Shown here: piece by piece, positions 40,301 to 53,400 of the stretch | Layout: every line of letters starts with the position of its first letter | Numbering within the stretch: the stretch's first letter is position 1 | Assembly (NCBI GenBank): GCA_022829145.1 | Contig: CM040764.1 | Coordinates: forward strand, 12,110,049 to 12,174,048 | Direction of reading: 5' to 3' | Length of the DNA: 64,000 nucleotides | Source of the DNA: Albula goreensis | Taxonomy: Eukaryota; Chordata; Actinopteri; Albuliformes; Albulidae | Position numbers and translations under genes: made by a program | The notes under the pieces: generated by a model | The model's database searches: none | Seen by the model: the letters and a program-made list of their open reading frames with translations, nothing else | What the model was told of the DNA's origin: nothing

Positions 40301-43300
40301 GTGAATGATCATACCCCATACAGAAGGGAACATCAGCATTCAAAAGGCAACCTGGCAAAACCTTATGTGAGATTATGTCACAGAATCAGCATCCTCTGCA
40401 TAGATTCAACCATGAGTTACGATGTCAACAGTTCACGCCAGTGTGTTTTGGCAAGTCCTGACAGGGCCGCTTCCAGACGAGGAAGCATTACTTAAGAAAT
40501 CTGATCGGATGCTCTTAGCGTATGGGAATTTAAATGACGGTAATTTCATGTCTGGAAGTCACCCCAACTGGGAATTGCAGATGGCTCGATAGCACTCAAG
40601 TGTATGGTCCACATCAACCTGGAAATACACTCTATGGTGCAGATGGGATTATGTAAGCTGTAAAAAAAGGGTACAAAGTCTGACTCTAAGCCGTGAAAAT
40701 TCCCAAAAGCTCCAAGCGCTGATGTTTCACAAACCTGAAGTATCTCGGCTGGGCTGGGCTGCACAGCCTGCCCTGAGCATCACCATACAAACCCTGAACT
40801 GCTGCAGGAGCAGAGACAAGTCCTGCATGCCATTGCGGAGTGCAGTATGGTAGGAATGGCCAGAACCTACATGTGGAACCTTTACTTGTCCCCACCATCG
40901 TCTTTATTTCTGTTGAAGAAACAAAAGCATCTAGTTCCAGTGTTTTTTGAGTTGAGAGTTTTATGTGGTTTTAATACTTACTGACCATTGTGCCTCCATG
41001 CCCCATTTACTCTCCATATTTAGACTCCATTGTATGCTGTTTAAATCTAGCTGTTGAGCTGAGCTATGGCCTGATATCCACACAGGTCCTGCCGGTCTTT
41101 CGGCCAGTGAGCCTTTTCTTTTTTAGTGTTGTGTTCCTCCCAGTAATGAACTGTTCAGTGCCTGTTGTGATTGGTTGAGTGTTTCCTTTAATGTGATCCT
41201 CAGATCTGTGTATGTGTTTTTTTCCACTGCTCCATGCTGATACTTGCTGGGCAGGGGGGTTAGTGCGGAGTGCTGGTAACACGTGGAAAATTGCCTCCAG
41301 ATTGAAAGTGGGCCTTCCAAATAACCGCGGCTTCAGTCCGATTGCCCTCCCCCTCCCACACTGGGGGGCCAGCCTTGGCAACAGAGCCGGCCAGAGCAGA
41401 TGTCCGCCCCCAGCCACTCAGACCCACAGCGTGGAAAAAAGTAGCTCATTCGCTCAGGACGTTTGCTCCATGATGGTCGTTGCTTCTGTTCCCCCCCTCC
41501 CCCCATGGATGGGCCCTGGAGTCTGGTTAACACAGCCTTTTGAACCATTTAAATTACACTGAAGGGCTCTTCCTTTACACTGGAGTTATTGGTTTATTAT
41601 GAATAACAATGAAGCTCCAGCTGTGCGCAAATGTTCAGCTCCATGTCAGTACGCCTAAAAGGGCCAGTAGTAGTGCAAACTAGATTGCAGTTTTGTAATC
41701 ACATAGATTGGAAGTTTGACATACATGGCTATCTTGACAAACAAGTTGTATTTTAATTAGCTTTTTAATTTAGCTTTAATATAGCTCCACCACGTGACAC
41801 ACAGGGGCATATGTGTGCAGTAATTGTTTAAATTGGTGTGATGTCTTTCTTTAGACTGGAAGAGTCTGTGTCCGAGGAGAAGGCGCTCATGGTGGTGAAG
41901 AAGAACCCCAACTTCTTTGGGGCCCCCCCTCCTTGCCAGCCACAGGTCAACAGAACCAAAGCCATCAGGTCAGTACTGAGCATGCTTGCCCCTCCCATCC
42001 TCATTGATTCTTAAATTGCTTTGCCCTGTTGAATGCAGTGGCTGTGACATTGTCAAATGCTGTGATTCCATGAACAAGTTAAATACTCAGCTCCATATTC
42101 TTGACAATTAAAGTGTTATTACTCTCATTTTTAATCATTCATGTTTGAACCTCAATTTTATGCATATCATGAATATTAATAAAGTGTATTCAATTAAATG
42201 GGAATAAAGCAAATACTATAGCAGTGGATGTTCTGTCATTGGGAGTGCATCTTAATGGTTATTAATAAATTGTTAGTACCCAAAACCTTTGTTACCATCC
42301 TGCACACACAAGAGACAAGTGAAGAGGATGGAGGGAGTACAGGAGCACTGACCATCTGGTTTGTGTAGAGAATCTGTGGTAGAGCCAGCCCTCATTACCA
42401 GTTGCAATGTCTGAGCGTCCTTAAAAGAATCAATTACAGATGGCCTTTTGGAATGATTCAGTTACCTACTGCATGGTCCCTTTTGATGAAATAAGATGGA
42501 AATATAACGAGTGGAAGTTTGGAAAATATGATTTACATTATGTAACAAGTCTCCTATGATGATTCCCTTGTTCCAGTGGCTCTGTTTAACCAACCTGTTC
42601 AATATCACGTATGATACAGAGTCTTTTAAAAAGCCATCCATTACCCTTCTTCCCCGAAAAGAGCATCACCTGCCTGCAGCAGCAGCTCCAACATCACTGA
42701 TCACCAAGCCAAACAAAGCCTGATCAATAACGACCACTCCTGTAAGAACTGCCGCCCCAACAGAGAGCAGACAGCACTCTTCTCTTCAAAGGCCTAGTAA
42801 ATGGCATGTGCTCTGAGACAGGTTATATTGGGGGTCAGTAGCTTATGTTCTGTGCTGTGGTCAACTCCTCAGGCTTGCCAGTGAGCTTCGTGGGTGGGTC
42901 CATCGTCATGAGTCGGAGAGGGTAAAGTCCAGTCAGACAGCCAGCAGCCAGCGGAAGACAAAGACAACACCGGTACATTTGGTCTCCTCCTATTTCACAC
43001 ACACACTTTTAATGCAGCTGGTTGTGGAAGCCTCCTATATGACCGAAATCTGAATTGTAGCAATAATGGTCAAACTGGTCACACAGATTTGTGCATTCTG
43101 TTCTCTGAAAGTACTCAAGGAGCTAAAAAGTTTGTTCTCTGAATTGTGGTCAGTACTTTACCTTAAAGTTACCACATATGCTCAGAACTCAAACTGACTT
43201 CTGAATGTTATGAATTCTGGAAAAATTCACAACTGTTTGAGAATTAAGCTTTGGTTTGCCTGTGCCCTATACATTTCTGAATTTATAAATGCTTTCCTTC

Positions 43301-46300
43301 TAATGGAATCACTTGTATATATTTATATATATTTTTAGAAGACCTCTTGAAGTGCAGGAATGTATTTTCAAATTCTTGAGTCATGGGCTTGTCTTTAGGT
43401 TATGAGAGCATGTAGGGATAGCTTTCTGAGAGGTCAAACGTAATCCAGCTGCTTTTGTAATGTAAACAGAGCTGTCAGAGGAAGGGTACTGTCATTTAGG
43501 CACTTCATTTGCTTTCTGTTTCCATTGCGAGTACTTGTATGAAGGCCACCAGCATGTCCACAGTGAGATGGAGTGATTGGCTCGATTCTGGCTTTGCTCC
43601 TGGCAGGCATTTTCCCAAAAACAGTTAAACTGCCCTGTCAAACCAGGGGGTGAGTTTAGCTGTCATGCTAACTTAGATACTGTTTATGTCAGTTAGACAT
43701 TTTTATTCCATCGCCTGCCCTCTGTGTAGTGAAAGCCATGAGATACAGTGACGTGACTGCAGTTTCACAGGCATATTTGCCCTTGACTTGTGTGCTTCAC
43801 ATGGATGTAGTCTTTGTTTTTACAGATCAGGGGAACTTGAGCACATTTGGTCTGTAAAGGAGACTTACGGCCTCAGCCTTCCATACCAATTTCCTGTGTC
43901 TATTTCTACTGAAATTCAGTCATATTCCATTATAATCACCCTAGATTTTTAGATTTTTTTCCAAACAACCTCTGTTGTCACCATTTTGTAATATTTGGCT
44001 TTACCCCTTCTGTGCACTTCCATACTCTGGATATCTGTTATACCTCAATATAGTAAGAATCTGTTAATGGCCTCATGGACCAATATTCTGACACTTATAA
44101 AGTTTTTGCTGTGCAGTTTTTGTGCAGATACAAAATGTGATAATGGCTTCATTGTCATTTACTGGAGGATGGGAGCCATGGTGCCTTGTTTGTAGTGCAG
44201 TAAAGAGACGTAGGAATGAAAGATATAGTAAGATATAGAAATTACATTTTGTATGAAGGTGAAACAATAAAACTGGTTGGTGCCACTGGTGAAGAACACC
44301 CACAAGGCTGACACGTGTGGGACTCAATGACTTTTGACTTTAGTCAAAAATTAAATTTAAGTTTTAATTTAGTTTTCGGAGTCCTATTACCTTGTTACAC
44401 CACCACATGGAGAAAAGCACCTCCTTTGACCTAAAAACAAATGGTAGAGTACCGGTCCACCATGCACATTTTGTTTGAAGGAGAAACAGCAGGGCAGCTT
44501 GGCAAAACCAGTAAACTCCTACAGGATGAATGTGGTAGGAGGCTGACAAGTGAAAGAGCTTGCCTTAAAGCACCTTAAGCTTCACCAACCTACAGACTTT
44601 GAACTGAAGTGTAGTGTATACCTTTGAGCATGTATGCAGCATTGCTAATTTCCTGCCCAAGTGGTGTTATGGAAACATGTGGGAGTCCTCCTGTCCAACA
44701 AACAAGGCACGGCTGGACACCGTAATCATAAAGGGGATTGGGAGTTTTCAATGTCCATAGAAGGTTGAGTGGTAAGAATGCCAGTGTTCTTTTTTTAAAT
44801 ATTTGCTCTAAATGTTTTATTACAGTGAAAGGGAGGCATTTTTGACCCCTAAGGCAAAGGCTTTTTACATGCAGGCGTTAACACCAAACACACAACACTT
44901 CCAAATTATTTACAGGCCCATCAGTCCAGCATATCTGCTGGGTATACTATTGCAGCAGCAAAACCAAGGTCTGCTGTAGTATTTAACTCTCACTGCAGTG
45001 GAACTTTAGCACAAAGCTTTTCGCATTATGGAAGTTCTCAACTTTTATTGTTGCTATAGATGCAAATGCAAAGAAAGTAGTGGTTAAATAACGATCAAGT
45101 CTTGAAAAACAAAGACCTTACTGAACTGAAATATAAATTCTTAAATTCAATGATGAATAGAAGAAGGTATAAAAGCTTTTCCATGTATGTTTATCAACAA
45201 GGAGGCAGAGACTAAAATAATGTTGATAATAAATCAATATGTGGAATATGCACAACATCAGCACTGTTTTTCAGCTACTGTATTCAGGCCTGCAGAAGTT
45301 ATCATAGCAGAGCCTATCATGCTCAGGATTTATATGCACTCTAATGGTTTGCATGTATGGAACTGCCATTTGTCTCAGTGGGAAACATTCAAATGAATGA
45401 TTTAAAATGAATGTATTTCTAATGTTATGAAAAGCCAGTGTTGTGTACAGCTAAAGCAATTGACCTGGCAATATTATGCTATATAATCAGCATTAGATGA
45501 ATATGGAAGACAGATGGAGGTGTGTTAACGAGACAGATGTAAATATCATGTGAGATCTGAAACTGGTCCCTGGCCCACCGTGTGCTCTGATATAGAATTC
45601 TGACTGTGCCAGGCTGGCAGTCCTGCCATCTGGGCATAACTGGCTGAAGCAGGGGTGATTTTGGTTTCCAGGGTATTCTCCACCCAAAGGAACTAGCTTG
45701 TGCTATGCTAATGAGAGTGAAGAAGAATGGTGACCGATGACACATTTCTCAGAGGCAGTGTGTTTTTGGCTGCTCCTTCCTGTATCGAGAGAGGACATTT
45801 CAGCAATGGGAGAAACTCTGCAACCCAAACTGGGACTGTCTAAAACTGGTGAAAAAAGAATAAATGCTGAATAAAAAGAAAGAAATCGAGAAATCAGCTT
45901 GTTAAGTCCAAAGTCATTTGTCCCACCATATTTCAGTGAGAATGTTAATGGGGATCACAAATTGTTTAAGCGGCATCAGGTTTCTTATTACACAGTGAAA
46001 GAGCCCTCTGAGGTCAGTTAAACAGTATGCACATGAAAACACAGATTTTAGAAAGAGGATAAACTGAGACTGTATGCACTCAGCTGGGAAAGGGGAAAAA
46101 ATTCCATCTTACTTCTGTGGTTCTTAGTTTTTTTTTTTTTTTTAAAGGCAAGCACTTTTTCAATTCTTGCATGTTGTATTCTTTTATGCCGTTTTCCCTA
46201 GGATTTAAAAATTGCTAGTGTACTATCCTATAATTCCACACTACAGGCCACACAGTACTACAGGAGAGTTAGTGGCCATTTTAGCAGAAGTACATCTCTG

Positions 46301-47349
46301 ATTGATAGTAGGTAACATGTAGATGTCTGGTGGGCAGCTAGGGGGAACTCAGGAGTTTAGAATACGTTTCTTCCCACCCTGCCCCTGTGCGACTAAGTTC
46401 CACTTCTGTACACTTCTGGTTATAATCAGCTAATGTCATAGACCAGACCTTGCACTACTTTTTATTAGTTTTCATAATCCTCAAACTCATCAAAAAAAGA
46501 TTAAACTGGCTTAAATTCCTTTCTCAAATATTAATAACATTCTACCCTTTGCCAAATTCTTTCATATTCAGCTGTCTCTCCCCTGCTCTGACAAACCTGA
46601 GATTTCACACATGGGAGCTTAGCATTGTTCTATGATACATTAATGAGAAAGGTCTACTGTATATCAATACATAGAAAATTCCATGGAGATTTATGCTGAA
46701 ATACAAGAAATATATTTGTGAATGTGTGTGACCACTTGTATCTATACATTTTATATGTGTATTGTTGAATATATTCTTACATACCTCAATGTGAGCACAA
46801 GGATACACAAACATGCCTCTAATTGTTGTGTTTTCTGATGTATACATTGTGCTTTGAGAGATGCTTTGCACATGTATTCCATGGGTCTCTTAGACTGTAC
46901 CTGTCATATTTTACTTTCGTAAGAGAGCTTTGGGCTCGGCAGGTCTGCACTGTGCTGAAGGTACTAAAAAATGTTCCAGTCGTCATTTACAGCCCCCCTG
47001 GGCCAAGTTAGCATGCAGCTTTTGATGGTAATATGAAGAGCAAAGAGGAAAAATGTATCCAGGGGTAGGAGCTCCTGTACATTAAAGCAGTAATTCCAAA
47101 CCCAGTGCCTCACATGGTGCAGACCTAGCAGGGGTTTAGAATACAGTTACCCAGAGATGGATTCCAAAGTACAGCGGGTGAACATTTCTCTGCATTTGTG
47201 CAGTATTTCTTTAAACTTCACTTGCTGCCTCAGAATTCATAATTCATTAGAGTTTTACTCTAGTCCCAGTGCCCTCTTTCTCAGAACAAACTGATGGATA
47301 TTAAAATACTATGTGTGTGTATGGATGTGTGTTTGTATGTGTATATGGA

Positions 47350-47409
<60 letters not shown>

Positions 47410-50400
47410 AAAGAAACCCTCCAAATGGCTTTCATTTGGCTTGATAAATACTGTGGTCCACAAACCAGGTCCTGGAGAGCCACAGGGACTGGTGGTTTCC
47501 CTGGTCAGTCATCTCTTTACCTATTAATTAAAGCAGTTGTTTACACTCTTAACTCACTTAGCCTAGTTTCTTGGATCTAAATTGGTTAGTGTCTGTAAGA
47601 TGGAAATAAAAACCCTTTTAGTGCATGTGCAGATGATGGGAATGGGACTCTCTGTGTTGAGTCAGCAGCACAGTGTTTGTCCCAATGAAGCTAACACAGT
47701 CAGTATTCACAGTGAACACATGTCTGCTGAACACGATGTATGCTTTCCTGATGAAGTGTTTACGAGCGATTGGTGAGCTATCTTTAAATTCTCAGAGGGT
47801 AGTGGACAGGTAGGTTACGAGCGAACCGCGAGTCAGTATACTTTATTTACTCTTTATTTGTTTACTTAGCTGACAGCTTCCCTGGAAATCTGTTATGCAG
47901 GTTACATTGTACAAAGTTTCCATTTATACAGCTGGGTAATTCCTGGGAAAAACTGGGTTAAGTACTCACTCAATGGTTAGAAAAGATGTTTTCTGATCCT
48001 GGGGTTTGACACTTCAACACTCATGGCTGCAAGACTTGTTCCTTCTGCTAATTAAGGTTATGGATTTGGGGGGCTTAAGAAGTTGCCCTGTATTCCCGTT
48101 TGATCTGAACTCGCTCCCTGATCTTGAGAGTGCTTTTCCTTTGGTTAAAATACATAATAACATAACTACCATATCAGAAATTCTACAGTACACCATGCCA
48201 AAGTGAGTTACATAGCTCATTTTTTCTTTAGCAGGTATATATAAAAGGTACATGAGTGTACTACAGAATGTCAGTATACAACAGTGCATGACATTGAAAT
48301 CTAGTAGGAAAAGAACACAGATGTGTTTAATGACAGGACTGCAGCACTGACTCCCATTCGGCAGATTTTAGGCTGATTTTAGGTGAGTGGTGCAGCTAAT
48401 GATTTATTTGTAACATGTTTAACAAAAGTGAAAGTCTCAGGACAAGACAATCAGAAAAGTTAGAAGATCAGAACTGTCTCCTCACTCTGTCTTATTTTTT
48501 GTTTCTGCTGACCAAGCCATCCCGTCTTCTGTGAGTCCTCGCTGCCTCCCAGTTACCCGGGTAACAGAAAGAGCAAACACAGCAGATGGATGGCAGTTTT
48601 TCTTCCATCCCCCCTCAAAGTACAGGCTTTCCAGTCTGCACTCAGACAATGAGACACCGCGCTGGTCCTTCTCCCACTATGTGGATTACTGTGGATTTGG
48701 AGTAGGGGGGAGGCAGGTTTGATCGATTTGCCAGTAGCCGCAGGGTGCCCTTTCATGCTATGACATCACAGTATTCTCAGTGCAGGAAAGTAAGACTTTA
48801 ACTCTGAGTGAAACGTGAAGCATGCTGTGGGGCCCAATGGATGGATGAGTAATGATGATTCTGAGAGCTTTGCAAAGGGTAGAAATCTAATTTCTGGAAA
48901 TTAACCTGATGGTGTTTATTCAGCTGTTCTACAGTCATGGAGCAACAACAAGAGCTGGCTCAGCTGCAAGTGTTGGATTCTGAACTTTTCAACTTTTTAG
49001 TGACATGGAGTTCTTCTATTGGCTTGAACAACACAAAATGCATTGTCTGTTAAGACATTACAATAGGGATTCCTTCCCCTCCAATGTCATATTTACAATG
49101 TTAATATGATGATAATTTTATCATCAGGTAAAGAATGTTGCAAGCTTTTGCAGGAGGATCTTGGTCAGAGTATTGAAAGCTTGTTTCTGCTTTTTCAGTG
49201 AAAACTTTAAATTCACTCCTATACAGAGGAAAATGACGGGACCAGAAGTACAGAACTGCACAGTGAAAAGCTACAGCTCCTGTAGCTGCAGCCTGTCAAT
49301 TTTTAAAGCACTTTCAGTTTTCAACTGCAGACAGAAATTACAATATTATGTTAGGAGAAAGTATGGGTAATCTACATCAGTGTAGTACCTTTCATAAACA
49401 TATTCAATAACTGTAAAACATTGATGAGAATTGTTTCCTAAAATCAAGGGTCCTTAGACTATGATCTGCAGACCAGAAGCAGTCTGTTCAAATTTGGACA
49501 GCTTATGTACTGAAAAAAATCGGCTAAATTATTTTTCTAATTCAAAAAATTGAAGCTAATCAAACCTAATCAAAGTCTAAGGTGACACTCTAAGGGAACA
49601 TATGTGACTTTATAGGAGATGCCTTTAGAGAGGGACACTGTAACTTGTTATGGGGGCTGGTGGAGGCCTTCATGCCCATGGCTTAAATGATTGAAAATAA
49701 GCATGTAGCAACACCTTCACTTTACTTATGCTAACTGAAACAGGCAGGTGAATCTGTGTAATCTTCTATATTATTAAGCTACTGTTCATTTTTATTAATT
49801 TTTCTGTGGAGTAAGTAAAGTAATTTATATGGTAAACAGAAAGCTTTATTTTCTGTCCAAGACCAGGCGTAGGTACAGTGTGGTGTTTCCCAGCTGTCAC
49901 TTGTGTCAGTGTGGCTGAGTAGTCACTGCATTATGCCAGAGGAAATAAAATGGAAATTGCTGCATATTGCAAGAATTGTTGTTTGTGCTACAAGGAAACT
50001 GTCATTAGATTGACAGATTGACCTATCTCCTGTTCTCTCACACAGAAGTCAATGGAAAAGAAGGCCAGTGTTGCTGAGGTTGTGACGCTCCAGTACACAG
50101 ATGTGTCCAAAGAGTGAGTGCATATTTACATGTTATATAACATATTGCATGGCAAGAATACATCAATTTAGCAGACACAAATGAAAGTGTGCAAGCACAT
50201 TTAAATAAGTCAGGAAAGAGCACAGAAAAGTATAATTAACACCCTTAGTGCCAGTAACAGTGTACAAATAGGGTCCTAGAACCAATGGTGCTTGTACAAT
50301 AAAGCAATAATGTACGATATAATAATAGTAATATTTGAGCGGCTGACAGGTCTCAATGAGAATTTAATGAGGTTCTAGTGCTTATTCCATGCTTAATCGC

Positions 50401-53400
50401 TCCCATTCTCCACTGTCTCTGGTGTGGTCCACAACCATTCTCTCTAAATCATGTTTAAAGGCCATTTTGCTTCTGGCTTCGATCTTGATCCCTCAGCGGT
50501 ATCACCTGCCAAACTCTCCCTGCTTGTAATTCTGCAGCTTGACCACAATGGTAGCCTTCACAACTGGTCCACAAAAAGAGCACACCAAGCGCTTTTTCTA
50601 ATTCCATTGAAGTCTGTCTCCTGCCCTCAAAAGTCTGGCACTGGCATCATATGATTTAGGGACAATGTATTCTCAGTTTGAAAAACACACTGTTTTCCTC
50701 CCCACTTTAAATGCTGTTTATGGCTGCTGTGCATATTTTATCATCACAGATTGCATGTCATGAAAATGTATACACATGTTTATGAACCAGGAGGAATGAT
50801 GGGAATAAGATATAGGGGACAGTTTGCAGCAATAAGCTGCCAAGTGCTGAGTTATGATTTTGTACTCCACAGTCAGTGAGAACTCTCACACAGTGAAGTA
50901 GATATTATAAGATGAAAGCACAAAAATGAAACCACAAAGTCGGAACTGGGATTTAGAGTGAAAACAGGAAAAGGATCAACATTTTTGGCAGTCCGAAGAG
51001 GGGTTCTTCTGTATTAACTTTTTTTAGATCTGGCAACTACTTGAACACTGTGCAGTGACTTTACTTGGATACTTATGAATATACATAAATGTTTTGTGAG
51101 ACTTAATAGTGATATGCACACCCATTTATCATTGTTAAAAAATCTTAATTATACTTTTCACCACTTTTTGTCAATTTTTTTCAAAAATACCTGTTATACA
51201 TTATGATACTAGATAATCGGAATCGCTGTTCATTGTAGCAACTGATTGTAAATGTTTATGACATTTGAATGAAGGTAAGAAATCCTATGAGTTCAAACAC
51301 AGAATTGTAATCTGGTTCTGATCCCAGAGCTCAATTAAAATTGTCTTTGAGAGTGGAGACAACAGTTTTGACCACTTTGTTGATCCCCGGTGACACACAG
51401 AAATCCAGGGAGTGAGCTGCAGGTGTACTACGCACGTCACCGTAGCTACAGCGATTTCTTTGAGGAGATCCAACGACGAGGGGACACGTTCTACGTAGTT
51501 TCATTTCGCCGGGTAAGGAGAGACATTCATAACATTTCCCAACTTTTTTTCATGACCTGTTTACTTTAGGAAAGTGCCTTTACAGTTTGAAATAGCTTTT
51601 GGAAAATAGAGGCTAATTTCTGCTAATGTGGCTGATCCTGTTTATTCAGCTGCTTTCATTTTGTAGAGCTGAGAGCCTGTGATTGGTGGCATATGACTTT
51701 GTCTCTGCTGTTTTCAAAGATTTGTTCCTTTCATGATAGATTTTCACAAAAATAATTATTTGAATTCCTTGAAATATTTTTGAAGGGAAATATCTCCTAG
51801 ATAACAAAAGAAAAACAAAAACAGAATTTAGCCATGTGTGATAAATAAATCAGGAAATAATCGAGTATGAAGTAATATATAAGTATACAATAAAATAACA
51901 TAACAATAAAATATGAATAAAATATATTATAAAGCAAATCTGCATGACATTGGTTTCTTGGCCTTCCTGATTTTAAAATGCACAGAATAGTATTTTATAT
52001 TGCACAGTATTCAATCATACATCAGTAAAGTAAAACCTGAATCTGGACCTTTTAGAAACAAACACCCACTGTATTATTTTTATTATGTTGTTTTTTCTGC
52101 TTTTATTTTGATTGTATTTCATGGCACCTTGGAAAATGGGCAGGTAATGAGGGCTAGAAAATAAGCTCTCGTTATTTAGCGCCAGTAATTTTTTTGGGGT
52201 AATGTGTATATTTTCCTCTGTGAAACACTGTAGATTAAAACTTTTGGACTCTCTAGTATTTGAACCAAATTGCTATTAAAATATACCACTTTTTAAGTGG
52301 TAAGGAGGGATGATGGCTGTAATGTAAAATTCTGATATACAGTAAGGCACATTGAATCATAAGAAAGAGCAAATCACTCTGGGAAATTTGTCACCAAAAA
52401 AATGTTCTGAAAATAAGATAACATATCTGGCTCTCTCAGATATTCTTTGAACCATTACCATGCCTGTGCTAATCAGAAGAGAGGTGTGTCTTTGAAAAGA
52501 ACTGGTAGGCTGTGGTCACATGATGATGGCAGAATGGAGTTTCAGTTTGTACTACACTGTCGAAAACAATCTCATCCTGGCTCTGTGGAGGCTCCCATCT
52601 TAGCTGAATAATGGCTTAAATCCATGTGGTCCTCAGCTGAAATAGAGCCCAACCTGCAGTTGTAGTGAGCACCTCTACTGACTGAGCTGCTCAGTGGGCT
52701 CTTTCCCTGTGTTTGATTGGCCCGCAGGGCTGCCCCAGGTGGTTGTTTGTGAAAGTGTGGGTGGTAGTCAGAGCAGGAGGTTGCTGGTCTGGCTTTGAAC
52801 AGTCAGCTCTCTGGTATTTGACCACAAGGTTTACTCCCTTATTGTCCAAGGATACTAGCTGCACAAATCCGGTCTGAAGTAAGAAGAGGACAAATGCTGG
52901 CTACTGGTTCTCACAGCTTTGGGTTGCTGTTTCATGTATTAGGTCCCCCACCCCAATCCCTGGGAGGAAATTAGTGAGTTGCCATATACTTGTCTTGCCA
53001 CAGAAGGGACAAGATGCTAGCTTCATAGAAGATATCTAATGCCTCTAGCTTTAGGGTAACTAAAAATGCTTTCTGATTCCTGAAGCGACGGATATAGCCG
53101 TAAAGTGAATGTGACATGTTTCAAAATGTATACAAGCTTACTGAAGGGCCTTTTAGCTGCCTAATGTGGCAGCTCAATAGCAAAAGTACAAGGCAGATTT
53201 TTTTCTTTTTCGGAGAAAATAGATATTTTCATGTGGCTATCAGTTTAACTAGTAGCAGGTTTTAATTACATGAATGCTTGCATTGCCTTCACGTCCAATA
53301 AACCTATGTACATTTTCATAATCACTTCTTATTTGTATTAAATGGCACGCATAATTGTTTGACATAATTGGCTCCTGCCCATCTATTTCAGCCCCACTGT

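Larger units (their letters stand above)
42973..50045 (+). other. atf6: ATF6 intron 12
   Basis: 7.07 kb with the tandem duplication near 44.2-44.56 kb, a poly-T near 46128, the (GT)n tract and a reversed SINE copy. Confidence 0.8.

Noticed and set aside
47281..47580. Cys-Val and His-Thr repeat peptides
   Set aside because: Translations of the (GT)n microsatellite.
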